From: Bradyrhizobium manausense | GTDB taxonomy: Bacteria > Pseudomonadota > Alphaproteobacteria > Rhizobiales > Xanthobacteraceae | Length of the DNA stretch: 64,000 bases | Reading direction: 5' to 3' | Assembly (NCBI RefSeq): GCF_018130615.1 | Contig: NZ_JAFCKB010000009.1 | Span: forward strand, 1 to 64,000 | Shown here: positions 34,553 to 44,456 of the stretch, in pieces | Layout of the letters: each line of letters opens with the position of its first letter | Position numbering within the stretch: the first letter of the stretch is position 1 | Position numbers and translations under genes: made by a program | Notes under the pieces: generated by a model | Databases searched by the model: none | What the model was told of the DNA's origin: nothing | The model's input: only the letters and a program-made list of their open reading frames with translations

Positions 34553-34583
34553 ACGGCGGCTTCACGGCCGCCGTCTTTGTTTT
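34553..34583 (+). terminator. Terminator after gudP
   Basis: ACGGCGGC (34553-34560) pairs with GCCGCCGT (34567-34574), loop of six, then CTTTGTTTT. It separates the transporter from the LysR gene, which therefore probably has its own promoter or depends on read-through. Confidence 0.7.
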
Positions 34584-34616
34584 GGGAGAGATCGATGCTA
34601 GAAGTGCCGGGGAAAC

Positions 34617-34634
34617 GCCTTATCCATCTAAGGC
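34617..34634. promoter_or_regulatory. Palindrome GCCTTA-N6-TAAGGC before the LysR gene
   Basis: Six-base perfect arms, ending nine bases before the preferred LysR start. It could be an autoregulatory site. If translation begins at 34595 instead, it would lie inside the coding region. Confidence 0.4.
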
Positions 34635-34642
34635 ATGTATCG

Positions 34643-35548
34643 ATGTTCGACCTCAACCAGCTCCGCTGTTTCGTCACGGTGGCGGAGGAACTGCATTTCG
34701 GCCGCGCCGCCGCGCGACTGAACATGACTCAGCCGCCGCTATCCCGGCAGATCCAGGTGCTCGAGCACATCATCGACGCGCCGTTGCTGGAGCGCACCAG
34801 CCGCTCTGTGCGCCTGACCCCGGCCGGGCGCAGCTTCCTCCCCGAGGCCCGGCGCATCCTCAAGCTCGCGGAGAGCGCCTCGCAAGTGGCCCGCCGCATC
34901 GCGCTTGGCAAGACCGGCTCGCTGAAGATCGGCTTTACGGCTGCGGCGGCCTACGGCTTCCTGCCCGAGCTGGTCGCGGCCTGCCGCGCCAAGTTGCCGG
35001 AGGTCGACTTCTCGCTAAAAGAAATGGTCTCCGGCGACCAGTTCGAGGCGCTGACCTCGGGCCAGATCGATGCCGGCCTGCTGCGGCCGCCGATCGCACG
35101 GCCGGAGCTGACCAGCCGCCGCGTCGTCGCCGAGCCCCTGCTCGCCGCGATCCCGAAAAAGCATCCGCTCGCGAATGCCGACAGCATCACAATCAAGGAC
35201 TTCGACGACCAGCCCTTCGTGATGTATTCGCCCTACGAGAGCCGCTACTTCCATGACCTCCTGGTGGCATTGTTCACCCGCGCCGACATCCTGCCGCGCT
35301 ATGTCCAGCACCTCAGCCAGATCCACTCGATTCTTGCGATGGTCCGCGCGGGCCTTGGCCTCGCCATCGTGCCGGCTGCGGCTGCCGGCCTGAAAATCTC
35401 CGACGTCCGCCTGCGTCCCCTGAAGCTGCGCACGCGGGTTCCCGTCGAACTCTTCATGGTGTGGCGCCGGGACGACGAGAATCCGTTGCTGTCCGCCCTG
35501 GTGAAAATCGCCAGCGAATTGTCCTCGGCCGAGGTGATCGAAGATTGA
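34643..35548 (+). CDS. LysR-family regulator of the hexarate cluster
   Basis: About 301 residues. Typical LysR helix-turn-helix at the N-terminus: MFDLNQLRCFVTVAEELHFG, RAAARLNMTQPPLSRQIQVL, with LLERTSRSVRLTPAGRSFL as the wing. The effector domain follows (GSLKIGFTAAAAYGFLPELV). The start at 34643 matches the usual LysR beginning; an in-frame ATG at 34595 with GGGAGAG would add 16 residues. The family partner location between transporter and kdgD suggests that it senses glucarate or galactarate, which is inference. Confidence 0.88.
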   Translation: MFDLNQLRCFVTVAEELHFGRAAARLNMTQPPLSRQIQVLEHIIDAPLLERTSRSVRLTPAGRSFLPEARRILKLAESASQVARRIALGKTGSLKIGFTAAAAYGFLPELVAACRAKLPEVDFSLKEMVSGDQFEALTSGQIDAGLLRPPIARPELTSRRVVAEPLLAAIPKKHPLANADSITIKDFDDQPFVMYSPYESRYFHDLLVALFTRADILPRYVQHLSQIHSILAMVRAGLGLAIVPAAAAGLKISDVRLRPLKLRTRVPVELFMVWRRDDENPLLSALVKIASELSSAEVIED

Positions 35549-35675
35549 TGCTCAATCCGCATCGGTCGATATAGGCTTTGGCTTGGACGCGCATCGAACG
35601 GTTGCCTAAACAACGGCGCATGGACGCGCGACCGCGTTGCGTCCCCGACAAACACGAGAGCAGGGAGCAGCGCCC

Positions 35676-36620
35676 ATGAGCAAGATGACCCCGCAGGAAA
35701 TGGCCCAGAAGATTGGATCCGGCCTCCTGTCCTTCCCCGTTACGCCGTTCAAGGCGGATTACTCCTTCGACGAGGCGACCTACCGCGCCAACATGGATTG
35801 GCTGTGCGGCTATGACGTCGCCGGCCTGTTCGCCGCCGGTGGCACCGGCGAGTTCTTCTCGCTGACCCCGACCGAGGTTCCGAAGGTGGTCAAGGCTGCC
35901 GTCGACGAGACCAAGGGCCGCGTGCCCGTGCTCGCCGGCACCGGCTATGGCACCGCAATCGCCCGCGAGATCGCAATCGGCGCAGAAAAGGCGGGCGCGG
36001 ACGGCCTACTGCTGCTGCCGCCCTACCTCACCCATTCCGAGCAGGAAGGCCTTGCCGCCCACGTCGAGGCCGTCTGCGCCGCCGTGAAGATCGGCGTCAT
36101 CGTTTACAACCGCGACAACGCCATCCTCCAGCCCGACACGCTCGCCCGCCTCGCCGAGCGCTGCCCGAACCTCGTCGGCTACAAGGACGGCATCGGTGAC
36201 ATCGAGCTGATGACCCGCGTCTACACCAAGCTCGGCGACCGCCTCACCTATGTCGGCGGCCTGCCGACCGCCGAGACCTTTGCACTGCCCTATCTCGACA
36301 TGGGCGTGACGACCTACTCTTCGGCCGTGTTCAACTTCGTCCCGGAATTCGCCACCAATTTCTACGCCGCCGTGCGCAAGCGCGACCATGCGACGATCCA
36401 CGCCGGCCTGAAGGATTTCATCCTGCCGCTGATTGCGATCCGCAACCGCAAGAAGGGCTATGCGGTCTCGATCATCAAGGCCGGCATGAAGGTGATCGGC
36501 CGCGATTCCGGACCGGTCCGCCCGCCGCTGACCGATCTCACCGAGCAGGAGATTGCGGAACTGACCGCGCTGGTGAAGAATCTGCCCGCCGCAGGATCGA
36601 CACAACAGGCGGCAGAATAA
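35676..36620 (+). CDS. kdgD: 5-dehydro-4-deoxyglucarate dehydratase
   Basis: 314 residues of the DapA/NAL (class I aldolase-like) superfamily, KdgD subgroup. It converts 5-keto-4-deoxyglucarate to 2-oxoglutarate semialdehyde with loss of water and CO2. Visible: [20 protein letters not shown], the [10 protein letters not shown] loop, TGYGTAIA, the catalytic Tyr in [11 protein letters not shown], and the Schiff-base lysine [11 protein letters not shown] (Lys170). GGGAG precedes the ATG at 35676. It is followed 26 bases later by glucarate dehydratase, whose product it uses. Confidence 0.92.
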   Translation: MSKMTPQEMAQKIGSGLLSFPVTPFKADYSFDEATYRANMDWLCGYDVAGLFAAGGTGEFFSLTPTEVPKVVKAAVDETKGRVPVLAGTGYGTAIAREIAIGAEKAGADGLLLLPPYLTHSEQEGLAAHVEAVCAAVKIGVIVYNRDNAILQPDTLARLAERCPNLVGYKDGIGDIELMTRVYTKLGDRLTYVGGLPTAETFALPYLDMGVTTYSSAVFNFVPEFATNFYAAVRKRDHATIHAGLKDFILPLIAIRNRKKGYAVSIIKAGMKVIGRDSGPVRPPLTDLTEQEIAELTALVKNLPAAGSTQQAAE

Positions 36621-36646
36621 AGCAAGACAACAGGGAGGAGCATGCG

Positions 36647-38005
36647 ATGGCCCAGGCTGATATCTCCGGCGCGCCAGTCGCTGGCGCACCGGTCGTCACG
36701 GCGATGCAGGTGATCCCGGTCGCGGGCCGCGACAGCATGCTCCTCAATTTGAGCGGCGCGCACGCGCCGTTCTTCACCCGCAACATCGTCATCCTCACCG
36801 ACAATGCCGGTCACACCGGCGTCGGCGAGGTGCCGGGCGGGCAAAAGATTTGGCAGACGTTGCAGGACGCCCGCGACCTCGTGATCGGCAAAACGGTCGG
36901 CGCGATGAACAACATCCTCGCGGACGTTCGCACCACCTTCGCCGACCGCGACGCCGGCGGCCGCGGCAAGCAGACCTTCGACCTGCGCGTGATGATCCAC
37001 GCGGTCACCGCAATCGAATCCGCCCTGCTCGACCTGCTCGGCCAGCATCTCAATCTGCCGGTCGCGGCGCTGCTCGGCGAAGGCCAGCAGCGCAAGAGCG
37101 TCGAGACGCTTGGCTATCTCTTCTTCGTCGGCGATCGTCGCAAATCGAAGCTCGACTATGTCAGCGGCGAGACCGGCAAGCCGGACTGGTTCAACCTCCG
37201 CCATCAGGAAGCGATGACGCCGGAGACGGTGGTGCGGCTCGCGGAAGCCACCCACGATCATTACGGCTTCGCCGACTTCAAGCTCAAGGGCGGCGTGCTC
37301 CGCGGCGAGCAGGAGATCGAGGCCGTCACCGCGATCGCCAAGCGCTTTCCGAGCGCGCGCGTCACACTCGACCCGAACGGCGCCTGGTCGCTCGACGAGG
37401 CCATCAGCCTCTGCAAGGACATGCACGGCATCCTCGCCTATGCCGAGGACCCCTGCGGCGCCGAGGCTGGCTTCTCCGGCCGCGAGATCATGGCCGAGTT
37501 CCGCCGAGCCACGGGCCTGCCGACCGCAACCAACATGATCGCCACCGACTGGCGGCAGCTCTCCCATGCGCTGCGCCTCGGTGCGGTCGACATTCCGCTG
37601 GCCGATCCCCATTTCTGGACCCTGCAAGGCTCGGTGCGTGTGGCCCAGACCTGCCGTGACAACGGACTGACCTGGGGCTCGCACTCCAACAACCACTTTG
37701 ACATTTCGCTCGCGATGTTCACCCATGTCGGCGCCGCGGCCCCCGGCAAGGTCACCGCGATCGACACCCACTGGATCTGGCAGGACGGCCAGGCGCTCAC
37801 CAGGGAGCCGCTCCAGATCAAGGGCGGCAAGATCGCGGTCCCGGATCGTCCGGGCCTCGGCATCGAGATCGACCGTGCGGCCATCGAGGCCGCGCATGAG
37901 CTGTACAAGAAGCATGGACTTGGCGCCCGCGATGACGCTACAGCCATGCAGGACCTGATCCCCGGCTGGACCTTCGACGACAAGCGTCCTTGCCTCGTGC
38001 GTTGA
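36647..38005 (+). CDS. gudD: Glucarate dehydratase
   Basis: 452 residues of the enolase superfamily, glucarate dehydratase subgroup, converting D-glucarate to 5-keto-4-deoxyglucarate. Catalytic features: [13 protein letters not shown] with the KxK pair (Lys214 the base), metal ligands in [18 protein letters not shown] and [11 protein letters not shown], and the catalytic His in [14 protein letters not shown] (about His350). Length matches E. coli GudD (446). GGAGGAG precedes the ATG. The aldehyde dehydrogenase gene starts 24 bases later. Confidence 0.95.
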   Translation: MAQADISGAPVAGAPVVTAMQVIPVAGRDSMLLNLSGAHAPFFTRNIVILTDNAGHTGVGEVPGGQKIWQTLQDARDLVIGKTVGAMNNILADVRTTFADRDAGGRGKQTFDLRVMIHAVTAIESALLDLLGQHLNLPVAALLGEGQQRKSVETLGYLFFVGDRRKSKLDYVSGETGKPDWFNLRHQEAMTPETVVRLAEATHDHYGFADFKLKGGVLRGEQEIEAVTAIAKRFPSARVTLDPNGAWSLDEAISLCKDMHGILAYAEDPCGAEAGFSGREIMAEFRRATGLPTATNMIATDWRQLSHALRLGAVDIPLADPHFWTLQGSVRVAQTCRDNGLTWGSHSNNHFDISLAMFTHVGAAAPGKVTAIDTHWIWQDGQALTREPLQIKGGKIAVPDRPGLGIEIDRAAIEAAHELYKKHGLGARDDATAMQDLIPGWTFDDKRPCLVR

Positions 38006-38029
38006 GAACACTTCCCCTGGAGGAATGAG

Positions 38030-39478
38030 ATGACTGCGATCCTGAAGAACTTCATCGGCGGCGAATGGGTCGACGGCTCCGGCGTCACCAAGAACATCAA
38101 CCCCTCCAACACCAACGATCTCGTCGGTGAATACGCCAAGGCCGACAAGGCGCAGACCGAGAAGGCCATTGCCGCCGCCAAGGCCGCCTTCCCCGCCTGG
38201 GCGCAGTCGACGCCGCAGGTGCGCTACGACGCGCTGAACAAGATCTCCACTGAGATCCTCGCCCGCAAGGAAGAGCTCGGCCGTCTGCTCGCCCGCGAGG
38301 AAGGCAAGACCCTGCCCGAAGGTATCGGCGAGGTTGCTCGTGCCGGCCAGATCTTTGCGTTCTTTGCCGGCGAAGCGCTGCGGCTGATCGGCGAGAAGGG
38401 CGCCTCGGTGCGTCCTGGCCTTGACGTCGAGCTCACCCGCGAGCCGGTCGGCGTCGTCGGCATGATCACGCCCTGGAATTTCCCGATCGCGATCCCGGCC
38501 TGGAAGATCGCGCCTGCCCTCTGCTACGGCAACACGGTGGTGTTCAAGCCGGCCGAGCTTGTGCCGGGCTCGGGGCATGCGCTGTCCGAAATCATCACCC
38601 GTTCCGGCATTCCGGCTGGCGTGTTCAACCTCGTGGTCGGCTCCGGCTCGGTGGTCGGCCAGACGCTACTCGATCACCCGGATGTCGCCGCGATCTCCTT
38701 CACTGGTTCGGTGCAAACCGGCCGCAAGATCGCGCAGGCCTGCGTGCTGTCGAACCCGATGAAGAAGTTCCAGCTCGAGATGGGCGGCAAGAACCCGCTG
38801 GTCGTGCTGGACGATGCGGACCTCAAGACCGCCGTCGAGGTCGCCGTCAACGGCGCCTATTTCTCGACCGGTCAGCGCTGCACCGCCTCGTCCCGCCTGA
38901 TCGTCACCGAAGGCATCCATGACCGCTTCGTCGCGGCGGTGGCCGAACGCTTGAACGGCCTGTCGGTGGACGACGCGCTCAAGGCCGGCGTGCATATCGG
39001 CCCCGTGGTCGACCAGAGCCAGCTCGACCAGGACCTGCGCTACATCAAGATCGGTCAGGACGAGGGTGCCAAGCTCGCCTTCGGCGGCGAGTTGCTGAAG
39101 CGCGAGACGCCCGGCCACTACCTCCAGCCGGCGCTGTTCACCGAGGCCAACAATAACATGCGCATCGCGCGTGAGGAGATCTTCGGACCCGTTGCCGCCG
39201 TCATCCGCGCCAAGAACTACGAGGAAGCGCTGGCGATCTCGAACGACACCGAGTTCGGCCTCGCCTCCGGCATCTGCACCACCAGCCTGAAATACGCCTC
39301 GCACTACAAGCGCAACAGCGAGTCCGGCATGGTGATGGTCAATCTGCCGACCGCCGGCGTCGATTATCACGTTCCGTTCGGCGGCCGGAAGGGCTCGAGC
39401 TACGGCGCCCGCGAGCAGGGCTCCTATGCGCGCGAGTTCTACACGACCGTGAAGACGGCCTATACCTATCCGGGTTGA
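38030..39478 (+). CDS. 2-oxoglutarate semialdehyde (2,5-dioxovalerate) dehydrogenase
   Basis: 482 residues of the NAD(P)-dependent aldehyde dehydrogenase family. The oxyanion region VGMITPWNFPIAIPAWKIAP, catalytic Glu in FQLEMGGKNPLVV, and catalytic Cys in STGQRCTASSRL (Cys284) are intact. By context it oxidises the KdgD product to 2-oxoglutarate, the last step of the pathway. GGAGG precedes the ATG. A 30-bp inverted repeat lies just after it, before galactarate dehydratase. Confidence 0.9.
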   Translation: MTAILKNFIGGEWVDGSGVTKNINPSNTNDLVGEYAKADKAQTEKAIAAAKAAFPAWAQSTPQVRYDALNKISTEILARKEELGRLLAREEGKTLPEGIGEVARAGQIFAFFAGEALRLIGEKGASVRPGLDVELTREPVGVVGMITPWNFPIAIPAWKIAPALCYGNTVVFKPAELVPGSGHALSEIITRSGIPAGVFNLVVGSGSVVGQTLLDHPDVAAISFTGSVQTGRKIAQACVLSNPMKKFQLEMGGKNPLVVLDDADLKTAVEVAVNGAYFSTGQRCTASSRLIVTEGIHDRFVAAVAERLNGLSVDDALKAGVHIGPVVDQSQLDQDLRYIKIGQDEGAKLAFGGELLKRETPGHYLQPALFTEANNNMRIAREEIFGPVAAVIRAKNYEEALAISNDTEFGLASGICTTSLKYASHYKRNSESGMVMVNLPTAGVDYHVPFGGRKGSSYGAREQGSYAREFYTTVKTAYTYPG

Positions 39479-39499
39479 TAGGCCGATATCGTAGGCATC

Positions 39500-39586
39500 G
39501 TAGGGTGGGTTAGCGCAGCGTAACCCACCTCTTCTGCTTCCGCGGACAGAGACATTGGTGGGTTACGCTGCGCTACCCCACCCTAC
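39500..39586. repeat. 87-bp inverted repeat with 30-bp arms
   Basis: The left arm (39500-39529) begins GTAGGGTGGGTTAGCGCAGC; the right arm (39557-39586) is its reverse complement with one mismatch in 30 bases, around a 27-base loop. It lies between the aldehyde dehydrogenase and garD. It resembles the GTAGGGTGGG palindromic elements I recall from Bradyrhizobium and other alphaproteobacteria. In RNA it would form a very strong hairpin. Confidence 0.85.
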
Positions 39587-39605
39587 AAATCCCCGGAGTC
39601 CTCCC

Positions 39606-41147
39606 ATGGACCAGGACGTCGCAGCGAAAGAACAGCCCCGCTACATCAAGCTCAACGCGCGCGACAATGTCGCGATCGTGGTCAATGATTTCGGGCTTCC
39701 GGCTGGCTCCCGCTTTGCCTGCGGACTGACGCTGCGCGCCTTCGTGCCACAAGGGCACAAGACGGCGCTGGTCGACATCGCGCAAAATGAGCCGATCGTG
39801 CGTTATGGCGAGGTGATCGGCTACGCGCTCTCGCCGATCCTGGCCGGCGAATGGGTCGACGAGGCGCGCATCCGCATGCCGGAGGCCCCTGCCCTCGACA
39901 AGCTCGAAATCTCCACCGCCGTGCCCGCACCGCTGCCGCCGCTCGAAGGCTTCAGCTTCGAAGGCTATCGCAATCCAGACGGATCGGTCGGCACCAAGAA
40001 CATCCTCGGCATCTCCTCCTCCGTACAATGCGTCAAGGGGACGATGGAATATGCGGTGAAGCGCATTCGCACCGAGCTGCTGCCGAAATACCCGAACGTC
40101 GACGACGTCGTTCCCCTCACGCACGCCTATGGTTGCGGCGTCGCCATCACAGCGCCCGACGCCGTCGTGCCGATCCGCACGCTGCAGAATCTCGCACTCA
40201 ACCCGAATTTCGGCGGCGAGATCCTCGTCGTCGGCCTCGGCTGCGAAAAGCTCGCGCCTGAGCGGCTGGTGCCGGAAGGCGTCAGCGACGCCATCGTACG
40301 CATGCAGGACGAAGCCTTCGACGGCTTTGGCGCGATCGTCGATGCGATCATGACCCAGGCCGAGGCGCGGCTGAAGGTGCTCAACCAGCGTACCCGCGAG
40401 ACCTGCCCGGCCTCCGATCTCGTCATCGGCCTGCAATGCGGCGGCAGCGATGCCTTTTCGGGCGTCACCGCCAACCCGGCCGTCGGCTTCGCCGCCGACC
40501 TGCTGGTGCGCGCCGGCGCCACCGTGATGTTCTCCGAAGTCACGGAAGTGCGCGACGCGATCCAGCTGCTCACCCGCCGCGCCATCAACGAGGATGTCGG
40601 CCGCGCGCTCGTGCGCGAGATGGCCTGGTACGATTCTTATCTGGCTCGCGGCGGTGCTGATCGCAGCGCCAACACCACGCCGGGCAACAAGAAGGGCGGC
40701 CTCGCCAATATCGTCGAGAAGTCTCTCGGCTCAATCGTCAAGTCCGGCTCATCAGCCATCACCGGCGTGCTCTCGCCCGGCGAGAAGGCGACGCAAAAGG
40801 GCATGCTGTTCGCGGCAACGCCGGCGAGCGACTTCATCTGCGGTACGCTCCAGCTGGCCTCCGGCATGACCCTACAGGTGTTCACCACCGGCCGCGGCAC
40901 GCCCTACGGCCTTGCGGCAGCTCCCGTGATCAAGGTCGCGACCCGCACCGAGCTGGCCCGTCGCTGGAAGGATTTGATCGATTTCGACGCAGGCGGCATC
41001 GCCACCGGCGCCAAGACCATCGAGGAAACCGGCTGGGATCTGTTCCGCCTGATCCTCGACGTCGCCTCCGGCCGCACCAAGCCGTGGTCGGATCGCTGGG
41101 GCATCCACAACGACCTCACGCTGTTCAATCCCGCGCCGGTGACGTGA
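39606..41147 (+). CDS. garD: Galactarate dehydratase, UxaA/GarD family
   Basis: About 513 residues. The short N-terminal SAF-like domain ([20 protein letters not shown], then [20 protein letters not shown]) is followed by the long UxaA/GarD catalytic part: [71 protein letters not shown]. Conserved Cys in GCG, LGCE and LQCGGSD fit the iron-binding positions. It dehydrates galactarate to 5-keto-4-deoxyglucarate, feeding KdgD. An altronate dehydratase is the alternative, but the neighbours favour galactarate. GGAG precedes the ATG at 39606. Confidence 0.88.
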   Translation: MDQDVAAKEQPRYIKLNARDNVAIVVNDFGLPAGSRFACGLTLRAFVPQGHKTALVDIAQNEPIVRYGEVIGYALSPILAGEWVDEARIRMPEAPALDKLEISTAVPAPLPPLEGFSFEGYRNPDGSVGTKNILGISSSVQCVKGTMEYAVKRIRTELLPKYPNVDDVVPLTHAYGCGVAITAPDAVVPIRTLQNLALNPNFGGEILVVGLGCEKLAPERLVPEGVSDAIVRMQDEAFDGFGAIVDAIMTQAEARLKVLNQRTRETCPASDLVIGLQCGGSDAFSGVTANPAVGFAADLLVRAGATVMFSEVTEVRDAIQLLTRRAINEDVGRALVREMAWYDSYLARGGADRSANTTPGNKKGGLANIVEKSLGSIVKSGSSAITGVLSPGEKATQKGMLFAATPASDFICGTLQLASGMTLQVFTTGRGTPYGLAAAPVIKVATRTELARRWKDLIDFDAGGIATGAKTIEETGWDLFRLILDVASGRTKPWSDRWGIHNDLTLFNPAPVT

Positions 41148-41461
41148 GGCCAGCCAGATCGTCTTCATGCGCGATGCCGGGGGGTGCTCGCCGATCCTCA
41201 ATCCGGATCTGCCGCGGCGCGCGGATGCGGTGGCACGAAAGTCCGGGCTCGGCGCTTGAGGCACGCTCGGCGGCGTATCGCGACCATCAGGTGAAACCGT
41301 CCTGAAACAAAGGCTCGAGAAGTTTCCTCGTCGTTTCATCGCGGTCGCGTCACGCAACCAAATATTCCCCAGTTGCGAGCCGAATGTTCGCACACAAGCG
41401 AACCTGTCACGGCAGTGCCGCGACCAAACCTCCGATTGATATCTTCAACGGAGATTTTGAA
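41148..41461. other. Gene-free stretch after garD
   Basis: About 310 bases. A short frame at 41169-41260 (SPILNPDLPRRADAVARKSG) could be a fragment, but has no support. The last 80 bases are AT-richer and probably hold the promoter of the next small gene. Confidence 0.4.
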
Positions 41462-41722
41462 ATGCGTATTCTCTCGATGATTGCCGTCGCCGGCGCATTG
41501 ATTTCAGGCACGGCCGGTGCATTTGCTGGCGAGCTCCCCTCTTACGAAGTGAAGTCGTTTCCGGTTTCGGCGGTGCAGGTGCAGGTGCTCGGTGCCACCG
41601 GCGTCGAGCAGCAATCGACGGCGCCCGCGATGATCGTCGCCGGCATGCCGGCCTCGCCTGCGCAGATGTCGGTGCTGTCGCCGCGCGTGAAGCGGCTCGC
41701 CAGCGCGAGCTCCGAGCACTGA
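41462..41722 (+). CDS. Small secreted protein of unknown function
   Basis: 86 residues with a signal peptide (MRILSMIAVAGALISGTAGA, cleavage after AFA) and a short mature part with no cysteine and many Val/Ser/Ala (VKSFPVSAVQVQVLGATGVE). No family recognised. ACGGAG precedes the ATG at 41462. It ends before a strong hairpin. Confidence 0.65.
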   Translation: MRILSMIAVAGALISGTAGAFAGELPSYEVKSFPVSAVQVQVLGATGVEQQSTAPAMIVAGMPASPAQMSVLSPRVKRLASASSEH

Positions 41723-41740
41723 CATCACTCGGTCAAGATA

Positions 41741-41772
41741 AATGCCGGAAGCAGAGCCCTGCTTCCGGCATT
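41741..41772. terminator. Bidirectional hairpin between convergent genes
   Basis: A perfect 13-bp stem, AATGCCGGAAGCA with TGCTTCCGGCATT, loop of six, between the small secreted protein and the outer-membrane protein genes. Confidence 0.7.
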
Positions 41773-41792
41773 CGTTCGTACGTGCTCGCTGA

Positions 41793-42497
41793 TCAATATC
41801 GCGCCGTCACGGGCGTATCCCCGAAATGGTAGTTCACGCCGAACCGCGCCAGGCTGACATTGCGTTCGGTCAGCTTGCCGAACATGTCGCTCGGTGTCGC
41901 CGTCCCGAACGAAGGGATGAAGAGATACTCCGCCTTTGCCGACCATTGCGGCAAGAACATCCATTCCAGTCCGCCGCCGATGACCCCGCCCCACATACCG
42001 TTCGGCTGGGAATTCTCTGTGTTGAAGTTCGTGGCCTTGAGCCCGGCGAATGCGACGCCGCCGGTGATGTAGGGCATGAATTGGCCGAACGCGACACCCA
42101 CGCGGCCGCGGCCGGTATGGAGCCAGGTGATCTTCGTCCGGCAGGGAACGGGGCCGGCGCAGCCGCCATTCGAAGTATTGCCGTCGATATCGGCGGCAGA
42201 GAGGTCCCCCTCGACACCGACGGTGAACATGCCGAACTGCCAGTCGTAACCGACCGTCGCGCCGGCGATCCATCCGGTCTGGGGGAAATCCCCGGAATCA
42301 CCTACGCCGAACGTGGTGCCGGTCTGATCCTGGCGCGAGATTCCGCGCCCCCAGCCGCCGGCAACGCCGAGATGGAATCCGGTCCATGGAGCTGCGCTCG
42401 TCACCTGCGCATAGGGCACCGCCGCAAGATCCGCCGCCAAGGCCTGGCCTGCGACAAGCCCCAACAGCGAAGCGAGGGCAATTGCATGCTTGATCAT
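41793..42497 (-). CDS. Outer-membrane beta-barrel protein (Omp25/OmpA-like porin family)
   Basis: 234 residues. Signal peptide MIKHAIALASLLGLVAGQAL cleaved after ALA, then an eight-strand barrel pattern: WTGFHLGVAGGWGRG, GWIAGATVGYDWQFGMFTVG, VGVEGDLSAADI, FMPYITGGVAFAGLKA, and the C-terminal LARFGVNYHF close to the end. This is the Omp25/Omp31 type common in rhizobia. AAGGA lies eight bases before the ATG at 42497. It follows the larger barrel gene by 23 bases and is probably co-transcribed with it. Confidence 0.85.
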   Translation of the reverse strand: MIKHAIALASLLGLVAGQALAADLAAVPYAQVTSAAPWTGFHLGVAGGWGRGISRQDQTGTTFGVGDSGDFPQTGWIAGATVGYDWQFGMFTVGVEGDLSAADIDGNTSNGGCAGPVPCRTKITWLHTGRGRVGVAFGQFMPYITGGVAFAGLKATNFNTENSQPNGMWGGVIGGGLEWMFLPQWSAKAEYLFIPSFGTATPSDMFGKLTERNVSLARFGVNYHFGDTPVTARY

Positions 42498-42520
42498 TGG
42501 TCTCATCCTTCGCGTGTCGC

Positions 42521-44209
42521 TCAATTGCCGGGGAGCTGATAGCGCAGCTCGGTGAAAAACAGGTGCGTGTGCGCATCAGGCGGCGCGCCAGCGGCCACGA
42601 ACCAAGGTTCACGCCGCAGATATGAGTATTGTGCGAGGCCCGCGATGGCGCCGTATTGTGGGTCGGCCCAGAACGTATGCTTGAGGTCGACCGTCCACTG
42701 CTCGATCTGCTTGTTCGCCGCGTTCGACGAATTCGGATAGCCGAAGCCGGCATACCGGTTCGGAACCGGATTGGTCGGATCCAGCGCGTAGTTGCTGTCG
42801 AAGAACGCCTGACCGTAATAGGCCGCCAGGATCGTCGGCTGGAGCACGCGCCACTCAAAGCCGGCAAGATAGCCGTGCGAGCGAACCGTCGAGAGCGCGA
42901 TGTCATACGCGCCCGCACTGCCAGTCACCCTAGGCACGACATCGGGCCCGAGTGCTCCGAGATAGCGGCCGCCGCCGTCGCTCCAGAACGCATTGCCGAC
43001 GAGGGTGAACGTGTTGAAGAATTCGAGGTTCGCCCCAACCGTCGTCGCCCAGCCATTCGCATCATGCCAGACGAAGTTGGCCCCGATGACCTGGGGCAAA
43101 TCGGTGGAGCGGAAATGCCGCCACATGCCGGCTGCCTCGAGGTGCAGCCGTGTCCCGGACCACACGTCGCTGTCGTAGGCGGCTTTGGCGACCACGTCAG
43201 GCATCCGGTTCGGCGTGCCGGGGACCGATCCTGTGTCGAACTGCGAGGCGAGTTGCGCATTGAAGGCGAACGGATACGTCACCTCGCCGGTACCGACATA
43301 TTGCTGCGGGTTTTCGATGCCGGCGCCGACGGTGAAATTCGGCGTCGCATGCCAGGCGAAATGCGCAGCCGCCTGGCGCGCCCAGGGCAAACCGACCTGG
43401 AAGCTCTGGTCGATGTTGTTCGTCAGGAAAATGTCGGAGGGGTCGGGGCCCATGCCATGGCGGTTCGGCGTCAACCAGCTATAGGTCTGGCCAAAGCTCG
43501 TCTCGAACTGGCCAGCCTTCACGTCGGCATAGGCGAGACGCATGCGAAAGGTGTGGCTGTTCGAATTGACGTAGGCGTTGGCGGGATCGTTGCCGTTGAA
43601 GTCGCCTTCGAAATAGCCGGTGAGATCGACGCCCCTGATGTTGCCGTGCGCGCGCAGGCCGAGCACCGAATTCTGCGCCGACAAGCGCGTCTCGGTCATC
43701 TGGCCCTGGACGGTATTGGAGAACGGGATCGCGCCAAAATTGGTCGTCGTCGCATTCCCGGTATTGGTGTTTCGGCTCACGCCCGTCAGCGCAAGATAGC
43801 CGACTGGCGCAATCTCGAAGCCGCCGATCTCGACGGAAGCCGCCTTGCGCGGCATCGGCAAGGGGCCGGCAGACGCGGCCGCCGGGGGCACCACGACGGA
43901 CGCCGGGGCTGGACGGGCGTCCGTCGTGGCCACGCTCGCCGGCCGCGACTTCAATTTCAGCGCCTGCATGTCACCGTCGGCAAGCACCCCCTTCTTGCGC
44001 AGAATCGCGACCAGACGATCGCCCTGCTCGGCCGGCGGCACTGACGTGACCGCACGGGCTTCGCTGGACGAGATCACGCCCTTGCTGGCAAGCAGCGAAA
44101 GTAGAGCCTCGGTATCTCCGGCCAAGACGGATGTGCCGCCACAAGCGGCCAACGCGACGACCGCCGTCGTCGTGAGCAGCACCTGTCGAATCCCGAGCCC
44201 CAACTTCAT
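42521..44209 (-). CDS. Outer-membrane porin-like protein with lipobox-like signal
   Basis: About 562 residues. The signal region MKLGLGIRQVLLTTTAVVAL continues AACGGTSVLAG; LAAC is a fair lipobox, so this may be a lipoprotein, though Sec cleavage after VLA is also possible. A helical stretch with SSSEARAVTSVP and RLVAILRKKGVLADGDMQAL and a Pro/Ala linker follow. From about residue 120 there are alternating beta strands (FEIAPVGYLALTGVSRN, RMRLAYADVKAGQFETSFGQ, HLFFTELRYQLPGN at the end), typical of a 16-18-strand barrel. GGAGGAG precedes the ATG. The divergent AraC gene may control it. Confidence 0.75.
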   Translation of the reverse strand: MKLGLGIRQVLLTTTAVVALAACGGTSVLAGDTEALLSLLASKGVISSSEARAVTSVPPAEQGDRLVAILRKKGVLADGDMQALKLKSRPASVATTDARPAPASVVVPPAAASAGPLPMPRKAASVEIGGFEIAPVGYLALTGVSRNTNTGNATTTNFGAIPFSNTVQGQMTETRLSAQNSVLGLRAHGNIRGVDLTGYFEGDFNGNDPANAYVNSNSHTFRMRLAYADVKAGQFETSFGQTYSWLTPNRHGMGPDPSDIFLTNNIDQSFQVGLPWARQAAAHFAWHATPNFTVGAGIENPQQYVGTGEVTYPFAFNAQLASQFDTGSVPGTPNRMPDVVAKAAYDSDVWSGTRLHLEAAGMWRHFRSTDLPQVIGANFVWHDANGWATTVGANLEFFNTFTLVGNAFWSDGGGRYLGALGPDVVPRVTGSAGAYDIALSTVRSHGYLAGFEWRVLQPTILAAYYGQAFFDSNYALDPTNPVPNRYAGFGYPNSSNAANKQIEQWTVDLKHTFWADPQYGAIAGLAQYSYLRREPWFVAAGAPPDAHTHLFFTELRYQLPGN

Positions 44210-44456
44210 TCCAACTCCTCCAGGAATCATCTTCGGTCGCGCCAAGACCGGCGCGAGAGCGAACACCTATCCGCGCGAGGCCGGGCTGCGCTCGGACTGG
44301 AAAGAACCGGATGGGACTAACGCGAACTCGCCGGACGCTTTGCCGGCAGGCGATGTATCGCGGCCACACCGGACCAATGCGATTGAAATCTCGCCGGAAT
44401 GCGCTATCAACGGCCAAGCCATCGAACTGCCGGACGGTGGATCACGACCATGCAGC

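Noticed and set aside
36458-38578. Open frame of 706 codons on the minus strand opposite glucarate dehydratase
   Set aside because: Antisense shadow of clear catabolic genes with intact catalytic motifs; no ribosome site or domain.
43845-44456. Longer start for the AraC regulator
   Set aside because: The first 200 codons would overlap the divergent porin gene and read as low-complexity antisense; the domain begins after 44457.
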